A DNA stretch of 64,000 nucleotides from Microcebus murinus (GCF_040939455.1 NC_134109.1:35171501-35235500), one strand, 5' to 3'; counted from the first letter of the stretch, positions 1 to 13,344 are shown. The notes: generated from the letters alone by a model not told the origin. Numbers and translations are program-made.

Positions 1-247
1 AAATAAAATAAAAAATTAAAATTAAAAAATATGGTCTTGTGGAATAAAGACAAAAGAGGAAATGTGAAGGGTCCCTCACTGACCTAGGATGGGACAATTT
101 GAACTCAAAAAATAAATATAGACTGTAGTGTACGGAATCCCATCAAAAGCATAGAAAATAATGTTAGGAAAAATATCATTGATATATTTTCTTTATTTGC
201 CATGGCCACACCCTCATTATTATGTCAACTTTAATAAAAGGAAGAAT

Positions 248-500
248 CAAAAAAATATTTATTTATTTATTTTTATTTCAGCATATTATGGGGGTACAAA
301 TGTTAAGGTTATGTATATTGCCCATGCCCCCCCTCGAGTCAGAGCTTCAAGCGTGACCATCTCCCAAACAGTGCACATCTCAGTCATTATCTATGTATAT
401 ATCCATCTCCTCCCCCCTCCCACCTGCCCGACACCCGATAAATGTTATTCCTATATGTCCACTTAGGTGTTGATCAGTTAATACCAGTTTGTTGGTGGAA
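248..500 (-). mobile_element. LINE-1 3' end, lemur-type, 5'-truncated
   Basis: Read on the minus strand this is an L1 3'UTR ending in an A-rich tail, seen on the plus strand as the T-rich run near 255-280. The block from 'cagcatattatgggggtacaaa' through 'gatcagttaat' resembles the 3' end I associate with young strepsirrhine L1 copies. Only the last 250 bases or so are present, so it is a dead, 5'-truncated insertion. The 101-codon open frame here is a chance frame inside the 3'UTR. The family name is from memory. Confidence 0.65.
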
Positions 501-639
501 ATAATAACTTTTTAAAATAATAAATAGTGCTTTCAGTTTTTTTTTCAAATTCTTTTCCTTTGCTTTACTAAAAGAAACCCTAGCCTTTGGGTAATCCACA
601 ATTTGTGGTAAAAAATTAGAAGTAAAAACAGTGCAACTT

Positions 640-860
640 AAAGACACCTACTCTGTATTGGGTATTTTACATGCATTATTTATAATTCTTATCACATCTA
701 CAAAAAAGGAGATATTATCAACCCTGTTTTGCAGATAAAGAAATGACTCAAAGAAGCTAAATAAGATGTCCATGGTTACTCATGCAGTAAACGGCAGAGT
801 TGAGTATGTGAAGTAGGTCCTTCCTGTCTCCCAAGCCTGATCCATTAGACACACTGCCTG
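640..860 (+). repeat. MIR-type SINE remnant
   Basis: Diverged MIR core pattern: a cue for decimal blocks such as 'tattttacatgcattat', then 'gataaagaaatgactcaaag' and a trailing 'cagtaaacggcagagttgag'. These match the tRNA-derived mammalian MIR core (dinucleotide pattern of 'gatgaggaaactgaggc ... agtggcagagc'). It is an old neutral relic. Confidence 0.6.
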
Positions 861-1023
861 TAGGGCATTTCTTAAGAACCAGCTCCTGGGCAAATTTCAC
901 TTCAGAGAAACATTAAAAAATGCTTTTTAAATGCATCATTTGATAGTACTCAAATTCCATGGAACCTAATCACCAATAACACTAGATAATGGCTGTAAAT
1001 GTATAGCCAAGACTGTTACATTG

Positions 1024-1080
1024 CACAACTCCAGGGAACAATTTTTTTTTTTTTTATCACTGATGTTCCCTGGAGTTGTG
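1024..1080. repeat. Perfect 17-bp inverted repeat with T-rich loop
   Basis: The arm CACAACTCCAGGGAACA at 1024-1040 is exactly complementary to 1064-1080, with a 23-base T-rich loop between. A further TACAT/ATGTA match lies outside after two mismatches, so the stem extends to about 24 bp. No family is recognised. It may be a relic of a palindromic transposon or a local foldback insertion. Confidence 0.8.
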
Positions 1081-1835
1081 TGATGTAGTTGTATGTAAAG
1101 CCAAATGCTGTCAAAGACCTTCTCAAGCCTACTTCCTGTTTTGTTTTGGAAAAAAATTACAATCATTTTTTAAAAAGCAAATAAACTTTCTCAGAATGTT
1201 AAAGAAAGGTATTTTAAAGCACATGAAAATAGAACAAAATTCATTAGTCCTTTAAAAAAATGCCAACTAAAACCAAAATGATATATGACTATATACATAT
1301 TAAAAGAGCTAAAATCAAAAAAAAATTGATAATACCAAGTGTTAGCAAGGATGTGAAGCAACTAGAACTCTCAAACATAGTTTGTGGGAATGCAAGATGG
1401 TGCAGCCACTTTGGAAATCAGTTTGGAAGTTTCTTACAAAATTAAACATATGCTTACCATATGACTCAGCAATCTACTCCTTGATATTTACCGATGTGAA
1501 ATGAAAAGTTATGGTCACACAAAAAACTAGTCAAGAATTTTATAGCAGCTTTCTTCATAATTGCCAAAAGCTAGAAACAAGCCAAACATCTTTCAACAGA
1601 TGAATGGATAAATAAACCATAGCACATCCATTCTATGGATTACTACTTGGCAATCAATGAAAAGGAACAAACTATTGATACATGCAACATGAATAAATCT
1701 CAAGTGCATTTTCTAAGTAAAGATGTTGATCCCAAAAGTCTATACAACTACAATTCCATCTATAGTCGGTCCTTTGTATCTACAAGTTGCATATCCATAG
1801 ATTCAACCAACTGCATATCAAAAATATTTGGAAAG

Positions 1836-2164
1836 TCCAGGCTCATGCCTGTAATCCTAACACTGGGAGGCCAAGGCGGGTGGATCGCTCAAGGTCAGGA
1901 GTTCAAGACCAGCCTGAGCAAGAGCGAGACTCCGTCTCTACTGAAAAGAAAAAATAGAAAGAAATTACCTGGCCAACTAAAAATATATAGAAAAAATTAA
2001 CTGGGCATTATGGTGCATGCTTGTAGTCCAGATACTTGGGAGGCTGAGGCAGCAGGATTGCTTAAGCCCAGGAGTTTGAGGTTGCTGTGAGCTAGGCTGA
2101 TGCCATGGCACTCTAGCCCGAGCAACAAAGTGAGACTACTCTGTCTCAAAAAAAAAAAAAAAAA
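1836..2164 (+). mobile_element. Alu, strepsirrhine type
   Basis: Dimeric Alu with the strepsirrhine linker and an A-tail. The target duplication is TTTGGAAAG at 1827-1835 and 2167-2175. It was inserted into MER2. Confidence 0.9.
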
Positions 2165-2175
2165 TGTTTGGAAAG

Positions 2176-2487
2176 CCAGGCACTGTGGCTCACGTCGGGC
2201 ACTGTGGCTCATGCTCCCAGCACTTTGGGAGGCCAAGGCAGGAGGATCACTTGAGGCCAAGGGTTTGAGATCACCCTGGGTAAACATAGTAAGACCCTGT
2301 CTCTACAAAAAATTAAAAATAAAAAAAATTAGTTGGGTGTGGTGGTGCAAACAAGTAGTCCCAGCTACTTGGGAAGCTGAGGTAGAAAGATCACTTGAGT
2401 CCAGGGATTCATGGTTACAGTCGGCTAAGATCTAGCTACTTCATACCAGCCTGGGCAACAGAACAAGACCCTGTCTCTATTAAAACA
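2176..2487 (+). mobile_element. Alu, older AluJ-like
   Basis: It begins directly after the target duplication of the neighbouring Alu. The 5' end is odd: 'gggcactgtggctca' occurs twice in succession near 2,180-2,215, a short tandem duplication of the Alu head. The body is a classic AluJ-like dimer without the strepsirrhine linker. Confidence 0.85.
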
Positions 2488-3164
2488 ATCATTTTTAAAT
2501 TTTGGAGAAAAAAACAATAAAAAATAACAATACAATAATAAAAAATAATACAAATAAAAAATACAGTATAACAACTATTTACATAGCATTTAAATTGTAT
2601 AAGGTATTAAGTAATTTTGTGACACAGTATACAGGAGAATATGTGTAGGTTATATGCAAATACTGTGCCATTTTATATAAGGTACTTGAGCATGTGTGAA
2701 TTTTGGTATCCACACGCACAAGTCTTTGCATGTGGATCAGCCAATCCCCCTTGGATGCAGAGGGATGACTATACAATATCTGGAATAGAATGTTAATAGC
2801 CATGGAGAACAGATCAGTGTTTGCCAGGGAGTTAGAGAAAGGTTAACTACAAAGTGGCAACAGGAGGTCTTTGTCTTGATTAAGGGAAAAGATACAGTCT
2901 ATGCATTTGCCAAAACCCACAGAACTATATATCACCCTCTCCCCTCCATGTGAATTTTACTGTATATAAGTTGAAAAAAAAAAAAGCAAGGATACATAAA
3001 TACACCAAATTGGGGGGGGGGGAGCGCCTGGGGAGAGAAGAAAAAGAAAAAAAGGTTTTCACTACTAGATCTAAAAATGGTTATCCATTTTGGAGACAAT
3101 ATAGTTGCCTTCACAGAGCTATAGAGATAAAATGTAAAATGCTTATTAACACAAGGCTTATCAA

Positions 3165-4885
<1,721 letters not shown>

Positions 4886-5199
4886 TGTAGGGGTGAGACG
4901 ACACTTGCCCTTTCCCCTGAAAGTCTGCTGAAAGATCAACTCATAATTAAGGCAGATTAATAAGAGAATGGTTTATTTAGCATGCACATGTGGAGAATCA
5001 CAGAATATCCCAATGAAGCGCAGATGCTTTTATACCTGTCTTTTGGTGGCAGGGGGGAGATGAACAGTAATAAATGGTTGCTAGGGAAGATGAACGGATG
5101 GGGGAAACAGAATGACTTGTAAATTAACCTGACAGACAGGTACTATGTTTTAAATGATTTGGGCCATATCTGGTTGCACTCTTGATCTTCTTTTCTACA
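4886..5199 (-). mobile_element. Solo LTR of an endogenous retrovirus, minus strand
   Basis: The unit begins TGTAGGGG and ends CTACA on the plus strand, giving the TG...CA ends of an LTR. On the minus strand a TATA box (TATAAAAG, complement of 5027-5034) precedes an AATAAA signal (complement of 4972-4977) by about 55 bases, the order expected for U3-R-U5. No gag, pol or env sequence adjoins it. Boundaries are inferred from the terminal repeats; the flanking bases AATT and ATAT do not form an exact duplication. Confidence 0.65.
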
Positions 5200-5211
5200 A
5201 TATATTGAGAT

Positions 5212-5637
5212 TGTTGTGGCAAGTGTACAGCTAACGTTACAGCTCTTGACTGGGGAAAGAACCGAGCAGCACATGAAGATTCAGAGAACCGTCTTTATTC
5301 CTCCAGCAGGCTCAGCCCAGCAAGTGTTACAGCTCTCCTCTCGTCCTCCGATCTTCTGCCTTCTGCCCCTTCCTTGTTCTCCTTCTGCTTTTATACCGTT
5401 GGCAGGGCTCAAAAAGCATCCAATCAACTATAAGCTTTAACCTCCAACAACATCAAGCTTTAACATCCAATCAACAACAAGCTTTAATATCCAATCAAAA
5501 GATAACATGGAGAGGAAGAGAAGTCCATTGTTCTTTTCCTTTATGCAGATAAAGGGCCTCTTTCAAGGGCCTGTTAATATCTAAGGGCCTTAATTCAAAG
5601 TATTCTTTATACCAAGAAGTCCTATTTTGGCATAACA
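5212..5637 (-). mobile_element. Second solo LTR, minus strand, with CCAAT-bearing U3 repeats
   Basis: The ends TGTTGTGGC and GGCATAACA are inverted repeats with two mismatches. On the minus strand there is a TATA box (TATAAAAG, complement of 5388-5395) and an AATAAA (complement of 5294-5299) followed by U5-like sequence. Just upstream of the TATA box, plus-strand 5,432-5,500 holds three tandem units of about 23 bp starting AAGCTTTAA. The second and third carry CCAATC, and a further CCAATC lies just outside the units near 5,420. This looks like a U3 enhancer array. The sequence differs from the LTR 12 bp to its left, so the two are not a pair from one provirus. Confidence 0.7.
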
Positions 5638-6055
5638 TTTCCTGAGCTCCTTCAAATTCAAAGATGACTTAGAAGTCAAGTCTGGGCAATGGAAGAGATA
5701 AGCCAATAATTAACAAAGGAAAGTTAGAAAAAAGTATGCATTTTCGGAAAATTCAAATTTGAGTATGTTGAGCATGATGGCATGATAATCAGGTGGTGAT
5801 CTCTAGCTGAAAACTAAACTTCAGACACTTAGTGTTGCAGTCATCTGAAGGAAGCTCTACATAAAGCCAAAAGAATAGGTAACATTCTAACGAAAAGAAT
5901 CTAGAGGGAAAAAGTGTAAGTGGCACACATGTGAGAAACAAATTGACCTTGTAAATGAAGAGTAGTAGCTAGAATCTATAGAAGAGCCAAAAAGACTACA
6001 AAGTTATAAGGAGAAAGGAGGAGGAAAAGGAGTTCACAGTGTCAAATCTGAAGTA
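5638..6055. other. No gene seen
   Basis: AT-rich sequence without a recognisable repeat, exon or RNA gene. Confidence 0.5.
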
Positions 6056-7003
6056 AAAAAAAAGGGGACTGCTGTTTCCAAAATGGCAGCACAGAAGCTA
6101 TATGGTTTTGCTTCCTTACCCACAGAAAACCAAAAACAAATATACAGCACCAAGATAATCACCAGAAATATCCCAGAATTCAAACAGGAAGATGAGATGG
6201 TTCCCAAGGCCACAGAGAAGGAAAAAAACTCTGAGCAGACAGTAAGAGAATCAATCTTCCACATCCACAATGCTCTTCCCTCTATTCTGCTTGGCACCAA
6301 GTGTGCAAAAATTCCCCGCAACCCCCATCTCACTCTTTCTACACTGAAAAAAATGAGATCAAGGTGGACAACCAGCTTCCCCATCATCTTGAGTTCCTTG
6401 GCAGGAGACCTGTCCCTGCCTTAACCCACAGGAAATACCACAAGTTCCTAAAAAGAGAAATATCCACGAAGACAGACACACACAAGAGCAGGGAGGTGAG
6501 ACTACCACCTCCAGCCCTGGAAATTCTGCTCTGTAACTTAACCAAAGGAGACAGTAAATCTTAGTGGCCATTCAGCAGCACCACACTGTAGAAAGTTCAT
6601 CCCACAAGCCACATGACACAAACCACTAGCCAGCCTTCCCACATTTGGCAGATAACCCCTTTGGAACCTCCCCCATTTGGGAAGGGCAGCGCTCTGATTA
6701 TTTGCTAGAACAAGTTAAACCTGGGTTTAAGGAGCCATCTAGAACCAAAAAGGAGGCAGTGACCTAGCAGTAAATAACCAGTAAGCAAATATATCCAATA
6801 AAAACCAAAACAAGCCAAACAGAGAAGATTGGAATAAATAAATAATCCTTCAATGCAAAGACATAGGCATATATCCACAAAAAAACAACAGAAAACAGGG
6901 AACCATGATCTCCCCAAAGGGAAAAAGCAAGGAACTGGTAACTGACCTTAATGAGATGGTGATATGTGAGCTCTCTGACCAATAATTAAAAATAGTAGTT
7001 TTA

Positions 7004-7345
7004 GGCCAGGCTCGGTGACTCACACTTGTAATCCTAGCACTCTGGGAGGCCGAGGTGGGCGGATTGCTCAAGGTCAGGAGTTCAAAACCAGCCTGAGCAA
7101 GAGCGAGACCCCGTCTCTACTATAAATAAATAGAAAGAAATTAATTGGCCAACTGATATATATATAAAAAAAAAAATTAGCTGGGCATGGTGGCGCATGC
7201 CTGTAGTCCCAGCTACCCGGGAGGCTGAGGCAGAAGGATCACTCGAGCCCAGGAGTTTGAGGTTGCTGTGAGCTAGGCTGACGCCACGGCACTCACTCTA
7301 GCCTGGGCAACAAAGCAAGACTCTGTCTCAAAAAAAAAAAAAAAA
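7004..7345 (+). mobile_element. Alu, strepsirrhine type ('aattaattggcc' subgroup)
   Basis: Near-consensus dimer with the 'ctataaataaatagaaag' linker, the 'aattaattggccaactga' block, the extra 'cactcactctagcc' segment and a 15-base A-tail. It is one of the youngest-looking Alus in the window. Confidence 0.93.
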
Positions 7346-7618
7346 TCAAAGAGAAAGCCTAGAACTGAGAAATACATTTGCTGAAGTAAAATATTCATTT
7401 TTTTAGGCTCTCAACATTAGAAAGGATCAAGCAGAAGAAAGAATCAATGAGCTCGAAGACAGGCTATTTGAAAATATAGGCCAGGCCTTGTTAGTATAGT
7501 GGTAAATGGAACAAAAATAAAACAAGAGGTAAAACATTTAATGATATGAATTCAAACGTTTAAAATAAAAATTAAAATAAATAGAAATAAAAAATAAAAT
7601 TGATTAAAGAAAATATAG

Positions 7619-7930
7619 GTTGAGTACGGTGGCTCACCCATATAATCCCTTTAGGAGGCCGAGGAGGGAGGATCGGTGGAGGCCAGGAGTTCAAGAATAA
7701 TCTAAGCAAGAGCAAAACCCCATCTCTATAAGAAAAAACAAATAGAAAAATTTTCCAGGCATGATGATGTGTGCCTATATTCCCAGCTACTTGCGAGGCT
7801 GAGGCAGGAGGATCACTCAAGCCCAGGAGTTTGAGGTTGCGATGAACTACAATGATGCCATTGTGCTCTAGCCCAGGTGACAAAGCAATACCCTATGTCT
7901 CAAAACAAACAAACAAACAAACAAACAAAC
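7619..7930 (+). mobile_element. Alu, diverged, with (CAAA)n tail
   Basis: Dimeric Alu whose tail has turned into a CAAA repeat (about 7,902-7,930). Exact target duplication AAAATATAG at 7610-7618 and 7931-7939. Confidence 0.9.
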
Positions 7931-8367
7931 AAAATATAGTCAGAAGAGGAGAAAAATAATGAAAAGCAAGGAAGACAGCATACAAGATATAGAAAATCAC
8001 CTCAAAAGACCAACTCTAAGAATTATTGGTGTTCAAGAGGGAGTTGAGAAGAGCAAGGGGTAGAAAGTTTATTCAAAGAAATAATAATAGAAAACTTTCC
8101 AAAACTAAAGAAAGATAGAAATATCCAGGTACAGGAAGGTCAGAGACTATCCCAAGGCATATAAAAATCAAACTCTCAAAGGTGAAGGACAAAGAGAGAA
8201 TTCTAAAAGCAACAAGAAAAAAGAAATAACATATAAAGGAACTCCAATTGATCTGGGAACAGACTTCTCAATGAAAACCACATAGGCCAGGAGGGAGTGG
8301 AATGACATTTTCAAAGTGCTGAAAGAAAGAAAGAAAAAAAACTGCTATGCAAGAATACTGTATCCAG

Positions 8368-8595
8368 GGGCCAGGTGCAGTGGCTCATGTCTACAATCAA
8401 CAGCACTTTCAGCTGAGGTAGGAGGATTGCTTGAGTCCAGGAGTCCGAGACCAGCCTGGGCAACACAGTGAAACCCCATTTCTACAAAAAATATAAAAAT
8501 TAGCTAGGCATGGTGGTGCACACCTGTAGTTCCAGCTACTGAGGAGACTGAGCCACAAAACTCTTTAAAAAAAAAAAACAAAACAAGAAAAGAAA
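8368..8595 (+). mobile_element. Alu with a shortened right monomer
   Basis: The left monomer is complete; the right monomer stops early and passes straight into an A-rich tail. The flanks 8351-8367 and 8596-8612 form a 17-bp target duplication with two mismatches, so the shortening happened before or during insertion, or by later internal deletion. Confidence 0.85.
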
Positions 8596-9795
8596 AAGAA
8601 TACTCTACCCAGCAAAATTATTCCTCCTATATGAAGAAGATAAAATCTTTCCCGGGCAAACAAAAGCTGAGAGAATTCATCAATACCATACCCATCTTAG
8701 AAGAAATGTTAAAGTGAGTTCTTCAATCTGAAAGAAAAAAACACTAATGTGCCCAAAAAATCAAAAAATTCAAGGTATGAAACCCACTGGTAAAATTAAG
8801 TACACAAACCAACCCAGAGTATTATATTACTGTGATTTTGCTATACAATCCATTCATAACTTTAGTATGAAGCCCAAAAGACAAATCTATCAAAAACAGT
8901 AATAGCTACAGCAACCTGGTAAGAAATAGATATAATATAAAAATAAGTAAATTGAGACAACTACAAGTCAAAATGTGGGAAAGATGGAGTTAAGGTGAAA
9001 TGGTGGGGGGATTTTTTCATTTTTTTCTTTATTTTTATTCTTTTCTTTGTGATCTAAGATAAACCGCCATCTCTTTAAAATAACTCATTTTATCTATAAG
9101 TTGTTTTTTGTAAGCCTCATGGTAACCACAATGCAAAAACCTATAACAGATCCACTAAAAATAAAAAGCAATAAATTAGAATATACTACCAGAAAAAAAC
9201 CCACTAAAGCACGAAGACTTAAAAGAGTGCCCATTTGACAATTCAAAAGGTCACTGGTAAAAACAGAATAGTTTTACTGAAAAAGAACTAACAAAATTAA
9301 AACAACAAATATATTGTTTTCTTCTTTGGCCTGCTGAGCAATACAAAAAAAAAGAAAGGAGGAGGAGGAAAAAATAATGAAAAATAAGATAAGGGTTTTG
9401 GGTTTGTTTAAGCCATTAAAATGCTGTTAGGGAAGATTAAAACAAATATAACACAGAAGTTATTTAAAAGTACTATACATTCTAACAGGTAGAAGGGATA
9501 TAGAAGGGATAAAAGAGGTAGCCATGAGACAGTCATGAAAGCCTAAAAGAGACATACATCCCTGACACCAAATGGGTGACAGAAATTACACAAGTTAGAG
9601 AAAGAAGAAAAGCAAAGATGAAGAAGCTTCTGTTGGATGGTCTTAATATTCTTACTCTTATCAAAAAAAAAAAAAAAGTAAAACAACTTACAAAGTCTGA
9701 GAGTGGGAACCAGAAAGAGATAGAAAAGGTCTGAAATAGCCCCTGCAGGAAGTAGAAAAGAATTATCAATCAACATAAGCAACTATGTTACAGCT

Positions 9796-10019
9796 TTTTT
9801 GTTTGTTTTTTTGAGATAGGGTTTCCCTCTGCTGCTTGGGCTAGAGTGCAGTGACAACATCACAGCTCACTGAAACCTCAAACTCTTGGAACTCCTGGGC
9901 TCAAGTGATCCTCCTGCCTCAGCCTCCTGAGTAGCTGGGACTACAGGTGCACACTACAAAGCCTGCCAAATTTTTTTATATTTTGTATAGATGGGGTTTT
10001 GCTATATTGCCCAGGCTGG
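9796..10019 (-). mobile_element. Alu fragment, minus strand, 5'-truncated
   Basis: The T-rich start and 'gagatagggtttccctctg' followed by 'cagcctcctgagtagctggg' are reverse Alu sequence. It ends at 'gcccaggctggt', so the Alu 5' part is missing. Confidence 0.85.
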
Positions 10020-10381
10020 TACTTTAGAGCACATTTTCTAATTCAATATTCATCTCATTTACACTTAACTAGTAGAAAGATACAAATTTTTTTAGTTTAT
10101 TTGATCTGATTATTATTCTTTTTTTAAAGACAGCCTTCTATATCTGATCTGAGGTAATGCTGTTCTGTATGTTTTCTTTTTTCATTGTTTATTGCCCTAT
10201 CTACTCTTTGCTATGTTATAAAACTTTTAGATTAATCATTCTTATTACTTTAATGTTGTTCTAGTCTTGCTCTGATGCTTTGCATAAACATCAAAGTAGT
10301 ATATGATTACTCAAGAAATCCTCAATACTTATTTTCTTAAAGACTAGTATTTGAGAGACTATATAAAGAATAGGAATTCTA

Positions 10382-10684
10382 GGCTGGGCACAGTGGCTTG
10401 TGCCTGTAATCTCAGCACTATAGGAGGATAAGGTAGGATGATTGCTTGAGGCCAGGAATCTGAGACCAGCCTGGGCAACATGGTGAAGCACTGCCTCTAC
10501 AAAAAATAAAAAAATTTAAAAAGTTAGTAAGGCATGATGGCACATACCTGTAGTCCCATCAACTCAGGAGGCTGAGGCAGGAGGATTGTCATTAGCCCAG
10601 GCATTAGAGGTTACAGTGAGCTGTGATCAGGCCAATGCACTCCAGCCTGGGCAAAAGAATGAGACTCTGCCTCTTAAAAACAAA
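10382..10684 (+). mobile_element. Alu, AluJ-like
   Basis: Full dimer with exact 13-bp target duplication AATAGGAATTCTA at 10369-10381 and 10685-10697. Confidence 0.92.
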
Positions 10685-10964
10685 AATAGGAATTCTAAAC
10701 CTAGAAATGGCTATATCTACTGATAGCTGCTCATTTATTAGTATGACTAAAAATAAAAATTTCCCAGGAAAATATAAATGATCATCATCTTTTAATGATG
10801 ATCTTTAATCTTTTGAAGCTTCGGAAGTTGTAGAAAGAGGTGTCTCTTTTCCTTTACATTGACATTTTTCTAATTATACAATTCATATGTAGGTATTCAT
10901 ATGTAGGTATCAGTGGGACATTTTAAAATAAATATGATATAGCATATATTTAAAAGAACATTCT

Positions 10965-11352
10965 AGGCCGGGTACAGTGGCTCACACCTATAATCCCAGC
11001 ACTTTGTGAGGATCACTTGAGGCCAGGAGTTTGAGACCAGCCTGGACAACATAATGAGACCTTAGTTCTACAGATTTTTTTTTTTAATTAGCTAGATGTG
11101 GTGGCACGCACCTGCAGTCCTAGCTACTCACAAGGCTGAGGCAGGAGGATAGCTTTAGCCCAAGAGTTCGAAGCTACAATGAGCTATGATCACACCACTG
11201 TACTCAAGCCTTAGTGAGAGAGTAAGACCCTGTCGAAAGAAAGAAAAGAAAAAGGAAGAAAGGAGGGAAGGAAGGAGAGGAAGAGAAGAGGAAGAAGAAG
11301 GAGAGAGAGGGAGGAAAGGAGGGAGGAAAGAAAGAAAAGGAAAGAAGGAAAG
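10965..11352 (+). mobile_element. Alu with long purine-only tail
   Basis: The Alu body ends near 11,227. The tail then runs about 125 bases as almost pure A/G (GAAA, GGAA, GAGA units). The 13-bp duplication AAAAGAACATTCT at 10952-10964 and 11353-11365 shows that body and tail are one insertion. Confidence 0.9.
11228..11352. repeat. Purine-only microsatellite (GAAA/GGAA/GAGA)
   Basis: About 125 bases with almost no pyrimidine on the plus strand, grown from the Alu tail. Overlapping open frames of Lys/Glu/Arg or Phe/Ser residues here are artefacts of the repeat. Confidence 0.9.
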
Positions 11353-11365
11353 AAAAGAACATTCT

Positions 11366-12302
<937 letters not shown>

Positions 12303-12697
12303 TAATCTCAGTTGACTACCTTAAGTCCAGCTTGGCACAAACTTAACAAACTTCACTAAAATTATTCCACCCCATCTTCTACCCCCAAAATAAAAAAAAC
12401 TAAAACAGCATAGTCTTTTTCTTATCTTTATAACAAGATTCAACCACTTTTGAAGCTCTACATCAAAGAATTATTCAAATATGCCCTTATTCTCTTCAAA
12501 AATATTTATTTTTAACTCAGCATTTAAGATTATCCCTATTTTAAAAAAAAAAGAAAGAAAGAAAAAAAAGATTATCCCTATTTTCAGAGTTGTACACATG
12601 AACTAAGAAATGCCCAAGAAAACATTCAATTACCCCTCTTGATTCTTCCAGTCAAATTCTTCCAAATTTGTTCACTGCTGAATCATCAATTAGACAG

Positions 12698-13058
12698 TGT
12701 CTTAATCTGTTTGGACTGCTATAACAAAAGGACTTAGACTAGGTAATTTATAAACAACAGAAATTCATTGCTTATAGTTCCGGAGACTAGGAAGTCCAAG
12801 ATCAAGGCTCCAGCAGATTCAGCATCTGGTGAGGACTTGGTCTGCTTCATAAATGGCACCTTCTCAGTGTGTCCTCACATGGCAAAAGGGGACCCCCTCA
12901 AGCCTCTTTTATAAGGGCACTAATCTCATTCCTGAGGGCTCTGTCCTCATGACCTAATCACCTTCCAAAAGCCCCACCTCTTAAAGCAATGAAGGTAGGG
13001 GGTTATGTTTTAATATATGAATTTAGGGGGGAGGGACACAAACATTCAAACCACAGCA
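12698..13058 (-). mobile_element. Solo LTR of MaLR/MLT1 type, minus strand
   Basis: Begins TGTCTTAATC and ends CCACAGCA. The interior 'acaacagaaattcattgc', 'aggaagtccaagatcaaggc' and 'tgacctaatcaccttcc' is the reverse of a MaLR LTR. The 5-bp flanks GACAG and GACAT are a target duplication with one change, the size expected for this class. No internal retroviral region is present. Confidence 0.85.
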
Positions 13059-13344
13059 GACATAATCCTAATTTTTTATCCAGGGGGAAAAAAAAAAAAA
13101 AGCAACACAGTGACTATATTTAAGGGGAAGAGTTAAGGTATTTTCTAGAAAAAGGTCAGTGAATGTCTATTTAGCTGTGAAAATTGGAATATAAGAAAGT
13201 CAAAATAATTCATTTTATGAAGAACGAACCAGAGACCGAAAGGGGACAAGTGGCTTACCCAAGTTTATACATTCAATACCAGACCCAACACTAGTATCCA
13301 AGTCTCCTGATTCCAAGTTCAAAGCTTTTCTACTTTATCTATTC

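Larger units (their letters stand above)
1762..2774. mobile_element. MER2-type nonautonomous DNA transposon, split by two Alus
   Basis: The left end at about 1,762-1,835 ('agtcggtcctttgtat', then 'gattcaaccaactgc') and the right part at about 2,490-2,774 ('ttatatgcaaatactgtgcc', then 'ggatgcagagggatgact') match the two ends of MER2 as I know it. MER2 is a roughly 345-bp relative of Tigger/pogo elements. TA dinucleotides flank both ends, as expected for this superfamily. Two Alus (1,836-2,164 and 2,176-2,487) sit inside it. Confidence 0.75.
1240..2990 (+). mobile_element. Old LINE-1 3' portion (ORF2 end and 3'UTR), split by MER2 and two Alus
   Basis: The stretch 1,260-1,750 reads as the decayed carboxy end of L1 ORF2, including the typical 'gatgaatggataaataaacca' block. 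It then breaks at a TA where a MER2 transposon was inserted. The L1 resumes at about 2,777 with a 3'UTR of the 'gtttgccagggagttagag' type and ends in the A-run near 2,980-2,990. The frame is broken and no functional ORF2 remains. Confidence 0.75.
6056..9790 (+). mobile_element. Old LINE-1-lineage element (L1M/HAL1-like), split by three Alus
   Basis: It starts with an 'aaaatggcagcacagaagc' head typical of old L1 5' regions. At 7,380-8,350 it runs through an ORF1-like region with 'aatgagctcgaagacaggct' and the 'ggaggccaggagggagtgg'-type block. It continues with 'gggcaaacaaaagctgagag' after 8,650 and an AT-rich trailer with A-runs to about 9,780. Many stops and frameshifts are present. The exact subfamily, and whether this is one element or two, is uncertain. 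Alus occupy 7,004-7,345, 7,619-7,930 and 8,368-8,595. Confidence 0.55.

Noticed and set aside
1024..1080. Calling the foldback a microRNA gene
   Set aside because: Stem is short, the loop is a T-run, and there is no known family match or conservation evidence.
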